A DNA stretch of 64,000 nucleotides from an uncultured Eubacteriales bacterium. GTDB taxonomy: Bacteria; Bacillota; Clostridia; Oscillospirales; Oscillospiraceae. The stretch is from contig CAJKDY010000007.1 of the NCBI GenBank assembly GCA_905198835.1, positions 1 through 64,000 on the forward strand, read 5' to 3'. Positions 1 through 8,021 of the stretch are shown here, piece by piece; position 1 is the stretch's first letter, and each line of letters opens with the position of its first letter. The notes under the pieces were generated by a model. That model saw only the letters and a list, made by a program, of their open reading frames with translations, had not been told where the DNA came from and ran no database searches. A program made the position numbers and the translations under genes.

Positions 1-430
1 GCGCGGCGTCATACCCCGCCATACCGCTGTCGTACGCCCCCTTCAGCCCCGCCAGTGCGCTCTCCACCTGAGCCGCGTACATCTTGCGCACCTCGTCAGA
101 GTGGTCATAGTTTAGCGCCGCTTGCTGGGCCTGCTCCTCGCTTTGTCTCCGGATCAGCTCAATATCGTCAGTCGCATACTGCGGTGCCTCACCATGGGCC
201 TCCCGGTCAGCGTTCTGCAGCTCGTTATACCGCTTCATCCCCTGCCAATCCCCAGCGGCGCGCGCTTCCATATACCCTGCTGAATAGTCCGGGCGGACTT
301 CCTTCACTGCGCTGGTTTCTTGTCCTCCTGCCGACGACAAACTGGACGCATCCGCAGTACTGCTGCTTGACGCGCCCCCTCCCGATTTTGATCCTCTTGC
401 TCTCTCTAGAATTTCTCTATATGTTGCCAT
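1..430 (-). CDS. phage structural protein of unknown function (partial)
   Basis: The reading frame starts at an ATG at 430 behind a strong AAGGAGAG site and runs off the left edge, leaving 143 visible residues. The N-terminus (MATYREILERARGSKSGGG) is followed by a Ser/Ala/Gly-rich low-complexity stretch and then an Ala/Gln/Tyr-rich, probably helical region. No catalytic motif or membrane segment is visible. It is the last visible gene of the late phage transcription unit, downstream of the lysis genes, so a virion or tail-associated role is inferred from position only. I do not recognise the family. Confidence 0.6.
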   Translation of the reverse strand, partial: MATYREILERARGSKSGGGASSSSTADASSLSSAGGQETSAVKEVRPDYSAGYMEARAAGDWQGMKRYNELQNADREAHGEAPQYATDDIELIRRQSEEQAQQAALNYDHSDEVRKMYAAQVESALAGLKGAYDSGMAGYDAA

Positions 431-471
431 GTGCCCTCTCCTTTCTTTCCTCGCTGCCTGGGCCGCGCCCA

Positions 472-717
472 TCAGGGCTTGTGAAAGTCCTCCAGGTCGT
501 CGATGCGGTGGTTTGCCACCTTCACATCCTCTTCCAAAACAGCGGCCCGCTCCTCCAGCTTAAAGGTCCGCTCCACCACCTGATTGTGCTTGTCCACCTT
601 TTTCTCCAGCTGAGCCAGCCGGTAGGTGGTCAACCGGGCGCTGGCCAACACGCCCAGGATAGAGCCGATGCACGACCCGGCCAGGCCGATGAGGGCCACG
701 GCGATCTCGCCTTCCAT
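472..717 (-). CDS. XhlA-like small phage lysis/membrane protein
   Basis: An 81-residue protein with one N-terminal membrane helix (about residues 4-26, rich in Gly, Ala, Ile and Leu) followed by a charged coiled-coil tail with Leu/Val heptads (QLEKKVDKHNQVVER). This layout matches the haemolysin XhlA-type proteins that sit beside phage endolysins and help release them or anchor complexes at the membrane. The ATG at 717 overlaps the TGA stop of the amidase gene (TGATG), so translation is probably coupled. An in-frame GTG at 720 is an alternative start. Assignment rests on topology, length and neighbours. Confidence 0.6.
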   Translation of the reverse strand: MEGEIAVALIGLAGSCIGSILGVLASARLTTYRLAQLEKKVDKHNQVVERTFKLEERAAVLEEDVKVANHRIDDLEDFHKP

Positions 718-1382
718 CACCCCAGCACCCCCAGCCTGTTCAGCACCGCCGCCAGCTCCTGGCGTGTGATCGCGTCATGGGGCCTTGTGCCGTCCAGGAT
801 GCCCTTTGCCTTGGCCCACTCCCAGGCACCCTCGGCCCAGCCATCAGGCTTGTCTACCGTGCTGTCCGAGACCTGGGCCACAAACACCCGTTCCTTGAAG
901 CTCTCCCACGCCCCCTGGTCGTTGACAAAGGGCGCGGGGCAGACCTTCCCCGTCACATCGTAGTGCCGCAGCACCCGCTCGCGGGGGATGCCGTACCTGG
1001 CCACAATGTCCCGGCACAGCTCCACCGCGGCGTCCACCGTCTCGGGGTCAAAATACCACTTGCCCGAGCCGTCCTGGTGGCAGCACAGCTCCACGCCGAT
1101 AGCGTTGTCGTTGCGGCAGTCGGGATGGACGTACTTCTTGGCCCCCACATGCCATGCGGTGTCGCCCTCCGGCACGCTGGCCCAGATCTCGGGGCTGGGG
1201 CCATGGCCCACAAAGTAATGGGCGCTGGCGTTGATGCCGGGCGTGGAGCCATAATACTTGGCGTTGTTTTCCGCGCCCCCGGTGGCCCCCACATAGTGGA
1301 CCACCAGGTACTTGACCGCCTGCTTGCGCCCCTTACGGTAGTTCGCGGCGTTGCACGGCCGCTCCGTATGGATGGTCATCAT
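717..1382 (-). CDS. phage endolysin, N-acetylmuramoyl-L-alanine amidase (Amidase_2 type)
   Basis: A 221-residue enzyme that would cut the amide bond between MurNAc and L-Ala in peptidoglycan for host lysis. Amidase_2/PGRP features are visible: VVHYVGATGG near residue 30 with the first zinc-ligand His, a central NDNAIGVELC segment, and RHYDVTGKVCPAP with the second His and the Cys of the zinc site. The last 40 residues (WAEGAWEWAKAKGILDGT, then TRQELAAVLNRLG) look like a single degenerate SLH-type repeat, probably the cell-wall binding part. The ATG at 1382 lies behind AAAGGAGAA, which overlaps the 3' end of the upstream gene. An XhlA-like gene overlaps its stop. Confidence 0.9.
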   Translation of the reverse strand: MMTIHTERPCNAANYRKGRKQAVKYLVVHYVGATGGAENNAKYYGSTPGINASAHYFVGHGPSPEIWASVPEGDTAWHVGAKKYVHPDCRNDNAIGVELCCHQDGSGKWYFDPETVDAAVELCRDIVARYGIPRERVLRHYDVTGKVCPAPFVNDQGAWESFKERVFVAQVSDSTVDKPDGWAEGAWEWAKAKGILDGTRPHDAITRQELAAVLNRLGVLG

Positions 1383-1396
1383 ATCCAGTTCTCCTT

Positions 1397-2212
1397 TCAA
1401 ACGCAAAAGCCAAAGCAGACGCCGATTTCTTCATTCACGTAGTACTGATCTGCAATGCCGGTTTCTTTGATACAGGCAAAGAACGGCATACCGCCAGCCA
1501 CAGGGGACCTCAGCCACCACCAACCCTTAGCGCCTGTGCCATTATTGCGTTTTTTGATTCGGTTGGCGTTTGTAGCGAAATAGCTATATTGCGAGCCCTC
1601 GCCAGCATAGCTCCACGCCGCCGAGCCTGTAACCTCGACCTCCGAGAAAAGGAAGAGCTTCATAGGATCGGTGTTGATCGTAGAACTGTTTGCCCCTGCC
1701 GATGTTTTTTTGTAAACGCTTTTGATCACGTTTTTCAGCTCCGTGGGCAGTTGGCCTAAAAGCGTATTTTTAAGCCAAGAATACATCTCCGATGCGGTGA
1801 ATCCTCCCGTGTTTCCACTGCTGCTTGTGGGATTCATAGTGCGGTCATCGTTCATGATGCCCTTCAGTCCGAAGGTGATCCCCGCCGTTTTGGTCCCGGC
1901 GTTGAAGTACTCGTCATGGTCAAATCCCACGATGACCAAGGTCAGCGTCTCGCCGTCGGACAGCGTGATGTCCTTCTCGTCCCCCACGCTCCAGTAGGTA
2001 CTGGCCGCCCCCATCTCGGAGACGGCGGCGATGGTGGCCCAGTCGTTGTCCGCCAGGGTCGGCTTGATGTCCAGCCCTGTATAGAACTTCCGGGCCACAT
2101 TGTCTACCCCGATATACCCGGCCTTGACCTTCCGGGCAGCGCCGGAGGCGCCGAAATATTGGCCCTTGACCTTCTTTGCCACGCCGCCGACGCCAAAATA
2201 CTGCGCCGCCAT
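1397..2212 (-). CDS. phage surface protein with DUF6273-like C-terminal domain
   Basis: A 271-residue protein. The N-terminal 50 residues hold three imperfect repeats (QYFGVGGVAKKVK, QYFGASGAARKVK, GYIGVDNVARKFY). The C-terminal half carries the WWWLRSP signature and an ending rich in aromatic residues, as in DUF6273 proteins, which are thought to share the C-type-lectin/formylglycine-enzyme fold. Position between the collagen-like fibres and the endolysin suggests a tail-tip or receptor-binding protein. That fold is common among targets of diversity-generating retroelements, but no reverse transcriptase or template repeat is visible here. RBS TCGGAGGG precedes ATG 2212, overlapping the upstream stop region. 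Confidence 0.65.
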   Translation of the reverse strand: MAAQYFGVGGVAKKVKGQYFGASGAARKVKAGYIGVDNVARKFYTGLDIKPTLADNDWATIAAVSEMGAASTYWSVGDEKDITLSDGETLTLVIVGFDHDEYFNAGTKTAGITFGLKGIMNDDRTMNPTSSSGNTGGFTASEMYSWLKNTLLGQLPTELKNVIKSVYKKTSAGANSSTINTDPMKLFLFSEVEVTGSAAWSYAGEGSQYSYFATNANRIKKRNNGTGAKGWWWLRSPVAGGMPFFACIKETGIADQYYVNEEIGVCFGFCV

Positions 2213-2213
2213 A

Positions 2214-2603
2214 TCAGCCCTCCGAGGAGGCGTTCATAGCGGCCACGGCGGCCTGAAGCTGGGCCAGCTGGGTCTCGGCATAGGTCCGCTGGGCCATGGC
2301 CACGGTGATGCGGTCCTCATACACCGCCTCAGCCTCCGCCGTAGCGGGGGTCACCTCCACCGCCGCCTTGGACAGCTCCCGGCGGATGGTATAGCCGCTA
2401 TGGACGTACTGGGCCTCCTCATCGTCCACGATGGTGATGCTCTCGCAGTTACACGGGGTAAAGGCCGCGTCCAGCGTCTCCAGCCCAGCCGAGGCGGGAA
2501 AGACGAAGCTCAGCGTGTCCCGGTCCGCTCCCTGAATACGCCGCAAGCCCCCCGTCACCAGAATGGGCTCCAGCTCCGTACCGTTATTCAGAATGATTTT
2601 CAT
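2214..2603 (-). CDS. phage hypothetical protein
   Basis: A 129-residue protein beginning MKIILNNGTELEPILVTGG. The start at 2603 is chosen because AAGGAGGAA lies seven bases upstream; an in-frame ATG at 2624 would lie upstream of that site and inside the preceding gene. The first 80 residues look like a beta-rich domain, and the last 40 are an Ala/Gln/Glu-rich helix (AETQLAQLQAAVAAM). No enzymatic motif or membrane segment is seen. It sits between a collagen-like fibre gene and the DUF6273 gene, so a tail-fibre accessory role is plausible but inferred from position only. The family is not recognised with certainty. Confidence 0.65.
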   Translation of the reverse strand: MKIILNNGTELEPILVTGGLRRIQGADRDTLSFVFPASAGLETLDAAFTPCNCESITIVDDEEAQYVHSGYTIRRELSKAAVEVTPATAEAEAVYEDRITVAMAQRTYAETQLAQLQAAVAAMNASSEG

Positions 2604-2616
2604 GCTATGTTCCTCC

Positions 2617-3312
2617 TTATTCATAATAAAGATAGATCGCGCCGTTCGCAGGCTTCGTACTTGTGGACGTTAGATCGCTCTGCCCGGCGTGGATGTTGCG
2701 AAAGCACTTTGCGGTGTCAGCCGGGGGATTCGAGTCAGCGTTTCTCGCCCTGCCGCTATACATGTTCAGTCCGCCCCAGACCTCAAAACCATATGCGGAA
2801 TGCAGATTGATGTACGCACTGCTTCGCATGTTGATATCATGATCATTTCCAGAGCTTCCCGTCTCAATGGAAATTTCGTCATCGGCGGCATCCACATCAA
2901 ACGGTCCCGTCACCTTCCCGCCGCTCAGCGGTAAAAACGGCGCGTTTTTTAGCTGCACCAGCGCGGCGTAGAATTGCGCCTCGGTGCCAGTATACCCCGC
3001 CGCCACCGCCTGCTGATAGGCGCTCTGCCCAGCGGCCCCCGGAGAACCGGTCGCGCCCTGGGGCCCTGTGTCCCCCTTCGGTCCCTGAGGACCTGTAGCG
3101 CCGGTGTCACCCTTCAGTCCTTGGGGACCCGTTGCCCCGGTATCGCCCTTTACGCCCTGCAAACCCTGCGGTCCCCGTTCGCCCTGAGGCCCCTGGGGAC
3201 CGACGGCGCCGGCGGGTCCCCGCTCTCCCGCGGGCCCTGCCGGACCGACAGGCCCCGTCTCGCCCTGGGGCCCCTGCGGGCCCATGATCTGACCCAGATC
3301 TATCATTGCCAT
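2617..3312 (-). CDS. collagen-like phage tail fibre protein
   Basis: A 231-residue protein. After a short lead (MAMIDLGQIM), residues about 11-95 are uninterrupted Gly-X-Y triplets rich in Pro, Gln, Glu and Lys (GPQGPQGETGPVGPAG), expected to form a collagen-type triple helix. The rest is a globular C-terminal domain of about 130 residues, probably the trimerising or receptor-contact head. Such proteins are common in phage tail fibres of gut Firmicutes. It has a good RBS (GGAGGG) before ATG 3312. A second collagen-like protein is encoded immediately upstream, so the two may form parts of one fibre. Confidence 0.8.
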   Translation of the reverse strand: MAMIDLGQIMGPQGPQGETGPVGPAGPAGERGPAGAVGPQGPQGERGPQGLQGVKGDTGATGPQGLKGDTGATGPQGPKGDTGPQGATGSPGAAGQSAYQQAVAAGYTGTEAQFYAALVQLKNAPFLPLSGGKVTGPFDVDAADDEISIETGSSGNDHDINMRSSAYINLHSAYGFEVWGGLNMYSGRARNADSNPPADTAKCFRNIHAGQSDLTSTSTKPANGAIYLYYE

Positions 3313-3327
3313 ACGTTCTCCCTCCTG

Positions 3328-4275
3328 TCAGTTGATGTTGAGCATCAAATGCCCGTCTTCATTGATCGCAAAGTCCGGGGCCTCCCCGGTATAGTGGAGG
3401 ATCAGATGCCCTTCGCCGTTCACCGTAAAGGCATAAGTCCCCTGGGCTTCCACCACCACGCCGTTGATCCCCTGGGGACCGGGCGGTCCTTGGATGCCCT
3501 GGGGGCCCTGAGGACCCGTATCCCCCTTGTCTCCCTTAGGCCCCACTGCGCCGGTGGCGCCCGCAGGCCCTTGGACCCCCTCAGGGCCAACCGCTCCCTG
3601 CGGCCCCTGAGATCCAATGGGTCCGGTGGGCCCGGTGGGCCCCGGCGCGCCCGTTGCCCCGGTAGCGCCGATCGCGCCCTGAGGCCCGGTGGCCGGCACA
3701 CCCGTGTCCACATAGGCCTGCACCGCATGGGCCCATACCATCCAGTAGCCATGGTCGCTGACCTTCGGCGGATGCTCAGCCACCTCCTGGGCGGCGGCGT
3801 AGGCAGCGTCTACCGCCTGATCTGTTCTGTCCTCTCGTTGCGCCTCCGCTTCCTGGCGTTCTTCCTCCGCGGCGCGGCGCGCTTTTTCCTCGTCCTGCCG
3901 GTCATCCTCCCAGCATGTAAGGGCTTCCATATATTCCTGCCTCTGCGTTTCGGCGGCCTGCCGTGCAGTCTCCGCTTCCGAGCGCTGCGCTTCCGCGGTC
4001 TGGCGTGCCTCCTCCGCCGCCGAGCGCTGGTCCTCGGTCTGCTTGGCCGCTACTACGCGGGGCACCAGCGTATTGTTTATATAATCTTTGATGGTCAAAC
4101 CCGCCTCATCGAACTTGGCTTTTAACTGTGGGGCAGAGAGGCCGTTTCCTTCATTTGGCTCGTCCTCCAGCTCTCCAATGATCACCATGTTCGCATTCAG
4201 AGACAACGCTTTCCCCAGTTCCTCGTCGCTGAGGCTTTCAATGATGTGAAGGTCTGCATTCAGAGTATCTGACAT
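3328..4275 (-). CDS. collagen-like phage fibre protein with coiled-coil stalk
   Basis: A 315-residue protein in three visible parts. Residues 1-75 form an N-terminal domain likely to attach to the virion. Residues about 78-165 are a long Arg/Glu/Gln/Ala-rich coiled coil with repeated units such as AEEARQTAEAQRSEAE. From about 195 to 275 there are Gly-X-Y collagen triplets, and the protein ends in a small beta-like domain in which the phrase GEGHLILHYTGE is echoed by EDGHLMLNIN. ATG 4275 follows AAGGAGGTGG and lies three bases after the portal stop. It resembles a tail fibre or stalk; the exact particle position is inferred. Confidence 0.8.
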   Translation of the reverse strand: MSDTLNADLHIIESLSDEELGKALSLNANMVIIGELEDEPNEGNGLSAPQLKAKFDEAGLTIKDYINNTLVPRVVAAKQTEDQRSAAEEARQTAEAQRSEAETARQAAETQRQEYMEALTCWEDDRQDEEKARRAAEEERQEAEAQREDRTDQAVDAAYAAAQEVAEHPPKVSDHGYWMVWAHAVQAYVDTGVPATGPQGAIGATGATGAPGPTGPTGPIGSQGPQGAVGPEGVQGPAGATGAVGPKGDKGDTGPQGPQGIQGPPGPQGINGVVVEAQGTYAFTVNGEGHLILHYTGEAPDFAINEDGHLMLNIN

Positions 4276-4278
4276 TGC

Positions 4279-5946
4279 TTATCCCACCTCCTTTGGCGCT
4301 TGTCCCGCCTCGTTGATCTTTCGCTGCAGCGCATTGTAGCCTGGCCCACCCCGTACCGGCAACTGCTCCAAGCGCTGAGCCGCCCCGTCCCCTACGCCCT
4401 GCAAGGCGGCGGATGCGGCCATTCGTCCCCGCTCCGCCGCCTCAGTAACGGCGATCAGGGCCTCCCGGTCGGTGATCTGCCCGGCAGGCAACCGGCGCAG
4501 ATACTCGCTGGTGGGGATCTTCCCTTGCATCAGCAGGTTGTCCAGCGTCTGCATATTGGCGATCTCGCTCCAATAGCTGGACGCCCCCGCGTCCAGATCG
4601 ATGCCGCAAGGGATGACCTTTAGCGTGGAGAAATCAAAGCGGATGGGCTCCTTGCTCTGGAAGCCATCCAGCTCCACCTCCACCGTCCGCTCTCCGTAGT
4701 ACTCCGCCTCAAAGGCCATGTAGATGCGCCCCAGGTCCTCGATGCACTGGAGCAGGCTCTGCCGGGTCAGCTCCATGGGGGTAGCCGCCGCCCGCTGCAG
4801 GGCGATGATGGCCGAGGTGTTATCCGGGCGGGCGTCGCCCAAAGCCGCGTCGGAGGCGCCCAGAAACCTCTGGGTATAGCCCACAGCCGTGTCGATAAAC
4901 TGGGCGATCTGCGGGGAGACGGCCGCCGGGTCCATGATCTTGGCCACCGTGTCCACCGCCCCGTTGACCCCGATGGCCGCCCCCACCTTCGCGCTCCACT
5001 TGGCCACCTTTGTCTTGTCGTAGATCACCTTGGGATAGGCCAGCGTCATCAGCGAGATCATGGACATGGCAAAGAGCTTGTTGACGAAGATCTGGTTAGG
5101 GATCAGCCCCGTGATCATCGCCTGGCCGTGGTAGCAGTCCTGCACATAGTCCCAGTTCATCCACACCAGCGGGTAAAGCTGGATCCCCAGGTCCCACTCC
5201 CGGCGGATCTCCACCGTCTGGGTGGCCTCATAGGCGTGGATGGTGCCGCTCCTTTGGTCCCGCCACAGCCGCAGCAGCACCGTCACCTTCTCGCCCCCCA
5301 GCTTGTCCATCTCCAGATTGCCCGCGGCCTTGTCGTCAGGGACGATGGCCTGGGCCTCGGCGCAGCCCCAGCGCCGGGCGTATTCTCTGGCCTCACTGAG
5401 CAGCATCCGCCGCTCGATCAGGATATAGGGCTGGCTCTGCACATCCCGGCAGTTGGGATTGCCAAAGAGCACCTGGGTATTGCGCAGTACCTCTGTGCGA
5501 ATGCGGCCCTTGCCGCCATGGGAGGCGTCTTGGTCGCTGTCCCAGTAGGTGTAGAGGCACCCGTCCCCGTCCACCGCCGCGTTGCGGCAAAACTCCCGTA
5601 CCAGCTTTCCCATGGCGTTTTGCTCAAACAAGATGGCAAACTGGTCGTTGAGAATGTCGGTAAAGGTCTCCATCACCGCCGTGGGCACGCCGCCGCCCGT
5701 CATAGGCTTGGCGTGGAGCTTTAGATTGTCGGTGGACACATTGGCCACCGAGAAAAGGACCACCCGCTTGAGAAAATTGAACACCGGCGTCGGAAGGCCG
5801 TTGGACACCACGCCCTCCCACTGCTTTCCGATAAAAAAGTTTTCGTTGACCTCCACGGTGTCATAGAGGTCGATGCCCTCGTTGAACCGGACCCCCGCCT
5901 TGTGCTCCTGGGCCAACCGTTCCGGGGTCATCTCGCTTTGTTCCAT
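4279..5946 (-). CDS. phage portal protein (P22-like)
   Basis: A 555-residue protein that would form the dodecameric portal ring at the capsid vertex through which DNA is packaged. The N-terminus (YDTVEVNENFFIGKQWEGV) and central NWDYVQDCYHGQAMITGLIP segment are typical of podovirus-type portals, with the usual long C-terminal helical region. ATG 5946 has a GAGGTGAG site. The gene lies downstream of the capsid and a tail gene, whereas in most tailed phages the portal lies next to the large terminase. The call rests on overall similarity to portal sequences and on length. Confidence 0.8.
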   Translation of the reverse strand: MEQSEMTPERLAQEHKAGVRFNEGIDLYDTVEVNENFFIGKQWEGVVSNGLPTPVFNFLKRVVLFSVANVSTDNLKLHAKPMTGGGVPTAVMETFTDILNDQFAILFEQNAMGKLVREFCRNAAVDGDGCLYTYWDSDQDASHGGKGRIRTEVLRNTQVLFGNPNCRDVQSQPYILIERRMLLSEAREYARRWGCAEAQAIVPDDKAAGNLEMDKLGGEKVTVLLRLWRDQRSGTIHAYEATQTVEIRREWDLGIQLYPLVWMNWDYVQDCYHGQAMITGLIPNQIFVNKLFAMSMISLMTLAYPKVIYDKTKVAKWSAKVGAAIGVNGAVDTVAKIMDPAAVSPQIAQFIDTAVGYTQRFLGASDAALGDARPDNTSAIIALQRAAATPMELTRQSLLQCIEDLGRIYMAFEAEYYGERTVEVELDGFQSKEPIRFDFSTLKVIPCGIDLDAGASSYWSEIANMQTLDNLLMQGKIPTSEYLRRLPAGQITDREALIAVTEAAERGRMAASAALQGVGDGAAQRLEQLPVRGGPGYNALQRKINEAGQAPKEVG

Positions 5947-5960
5947 GTTCTCACCTCGTT

Positions 5961-7958
5961 TTACTTCACATAGCCGCCATACCGCAGCCGCACATCGGTC
6001 TCCATGACCGTACTGGTGGCGCTTTTGTCCGCGCTTTTGTAGATGATCTTATAAAACGCCGCCTTCTTTACCCTCAGACGGAGCCTGCGCACCTGCGGCT
6101 TTCTGTTTGTGACAAAGCTGAAGTGGGCGAAGTCCACATGACTGAAGGTAGAAAGATTCCCGCTCACCAGCTTGTCCAGATATCTGCCACGCCGATTGCT
6201 CTCCACCGACACCTGGATCCTGGCGTGGACCTCCGGGCGAATGGCCACAAAGAGCATGGGACTGTATTTGAGCTGCCAGTCCCGCCCAAAGTCCATCGCT
6301 CCCGTCTCGGCATAGCAGTCGATCACTTGGCCGCAGTCGTTTCGGTAGGCCCGGTCCACCTTCACCACATAGCCGTCGTTAGAAAATCCGTAAAGTGTTC
6401 CGGCCACATCCAGCAGGTCGTGAAAGGGCAGGTCCTTGTAGAAATACCAAGTATCGTTGGCGTAGTTGTAGATCAACGCGGTATTGGCGTATAGGACCCA
6501 GAACTCGTAGTCTCGCTTCATGTTGAACGTCCGGATCCTGGACACGTCAACCCCCCGCAGCGTGGACGTCACCCGGTCGGAAATGCGCCTGGCGTTATTC
6601 TCGCTGTTGGAGATATACCCATTGGCGTTCTTCCACTGATAGATCCCGCCCACATCAAAGCTCACCGGGTCGTTTTCCAGCAGCTGTACCTGTCCCAAAG
6701 CCTGGTTGCCGATCTGCCGGTTCACCGGGGCGACGTAAAAGGCGGGGATCAGACGGCCGCTTTGCGTGGTGATATCTCCCGCCGTCACCACCCACGCGCT
6801 GCCGGGCTTGTAGGCCATGAGCCGGGAGTAGTGACGTACCAGAGCGGTCAGGGGAGTATTCTGCTCTCCCACCGCCACTTCAAATAGGTCGGGGAAATAC
6901 TCGGCGCTTGGCTTGCCGCTTTCATACTCCACGCCGCTGTAAATGGCCTTGTTTGAGCCGTCCCCATAGAGGAACACCCGGGTGTCGGTAGCGCCGTTGA
7001 ACAGCTCCGCGCAGCGCATCCCAGTCACCTGGCCCCTGTCCCCGTCTCCCTTTCGGTATTGGATCTCCAGGGTATTGGTCCCCTCGGCGGGTACGTCAGT
7101 AAGACTCACCGACCCATCCTCCGTGTTCACCGTGTAGCCGTCCGACGGCTTCTTGTCCCCGTTCAGCTTGACCCAGCTCACCTCGGCAATGTCCTTCTCC
7201 GGCAGAACAAAGGTGTCCGCCTTCCCATCCGGGGAGAACTGCACCCGCCGCAAGCCGTTCAGGCGGTTCACCGCCTCCAGCCGCGTGCCGCTGCCGCCCG
7301 GTGTGGTGGCCGTCTGGATCAAAGGCGCGTATCCCTCCACTTCCTGGAATTCAACCTTTTTGCCGTCCCACACCTGGTAATGCTCGCCGTCCAGACAATA
7401 GACCTTGTCCCCGAAGCCGAAAAACCGGGTCTCCTCCGTGGCGGCGTGGCCCCTGAGCGTGGCTCTGGGCTCTGCCAGGTCCAGGTCCAGGATATACCCA
7501 TCATAGTTGGCCAGCACACGGGCTTTGCCACCCACCATGCCGTGCCAGACGCCAAACAGGTGCATCTTTTGTCCGGTCGCCGGGTCGATTGGAAAGTCCT
7601 TGGAATTGTAAAGATCATCCTTTTTGATCGGCCCCCGCACCACAAAGCCGTCCTCCTCTGGTGCCGCCGGCGTCTCCGGTGTATCCTCTCCGCCCATGAT
7701 GGCGGCGGACAGCTCCGCCTGCTCTTCGTCTCCCTCTCCCCCGGTGCCACTCGGTGTCTGCGGCTCGTCATATACGCTCAGCACCTGCTTGGCCCCCGGC
7801 CGCTTTTGAAGGTGTCCGTCCTTGGTGATGCGGAAGTTCCACATCCGCCCAAACTCTCCGTCCTTCAGCGCCGTTTCCCCATCCGGGTTCTCGTTGAGCC
7901 CCAAAAAGGTGCGGATGGACGCCACCGACCTCTCTGTTTCTCCTATGATCCGCGCCAT
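5961..7958 (-). CDS. phage tail/head-completion protein
   Basis: A 665-residue protein. The N-terminal region (SVASIRTFLGLNENPDGETA) and repeated beta-rich segments containing NRLNGLRRVQFS and FLYGDGSNKAIYSGV resemble large podovirus tail or head-stabilisation proteins that close the portal and build the short tail. There is no signal peptide or membrane segment. A Glu/Gly/Pro-rich linker occurs near residues 65-105. The start at 7958 is backed by AAGGAGGTGA. It lies between capsid and portal genes, which supports a connector or tail role; the exact family is not certain. Confidence 0.6.
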   Translation of the reverse strand: MARIIGETERSVASIRTFLGLNENPDGETALKDGEFGRMWNFRITKDGHLQKRPGAKQVLSVYDEPQTPSGTGGEGDEEQAELSAAIMGGEDTPETPAAPEEDGFVVRGPIKKDDLYNSKDFPIDPATGQKMHLFGVWHGMVGGKARVLANYDGYILDLDLAEPRATLRGHAATEETRFFGFGDKVYCLDGEHYQVWDGKKVEFQEVEGYAPLIQTATTPGGSGTRLEAVNRLNGLRRVQFSPDGKADTFVLPEKDIAEVSWVKLNGDKKPSDGYTVNTEDGSVSLTDVPAEGTNTLEIQYRKGDGDRGQVTGMRCAELFNGATDTRVFLYGDGSNKAIYSGVEYESGKPSAEYFPDLFEVAVGEQNTPLTALVRHYSRLMAYKPGSAWVVTAGDITTQSGRLIPAFYVAPVNRQIGNQALGQVQLLENDPVSFDVGGIYQWKNANGYISNSENNARRISDRVTSTLRGVDVSRIRTFNMKRDYEFWVLYANTALIYNYANDTWYFYKDLPFHDLLDVAGTLYGFSNDGYVVKVDRAYRNDCGQVIDCYAETGAMDFGRDWQLKYSPMLFVAIRPEVHARIQVSVESNRRGRYLDKLVSGNLSTFSHVDFAHFSFVTNRKPQVRRLRLRVKKAAFYKIIYKSADKSATSTVMETDVRLRYGGYVK

Positions 7959-8021
7959 ATGGCCTCACCTCCTTTTGGGTACGCGCCGGTGAGGAGCTGT
8001 CCCCCACCGGCGCGTTCACGA

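Noticed and set aside
1397..1520. Possible diversity-generating retroelement variable region at the 3' end of the DUF6273 gene
   Set aside because: No reverse transcriptase, Avd gene or second A-rich copy of this sequence is visible in the window, so only the fold similarity remains.
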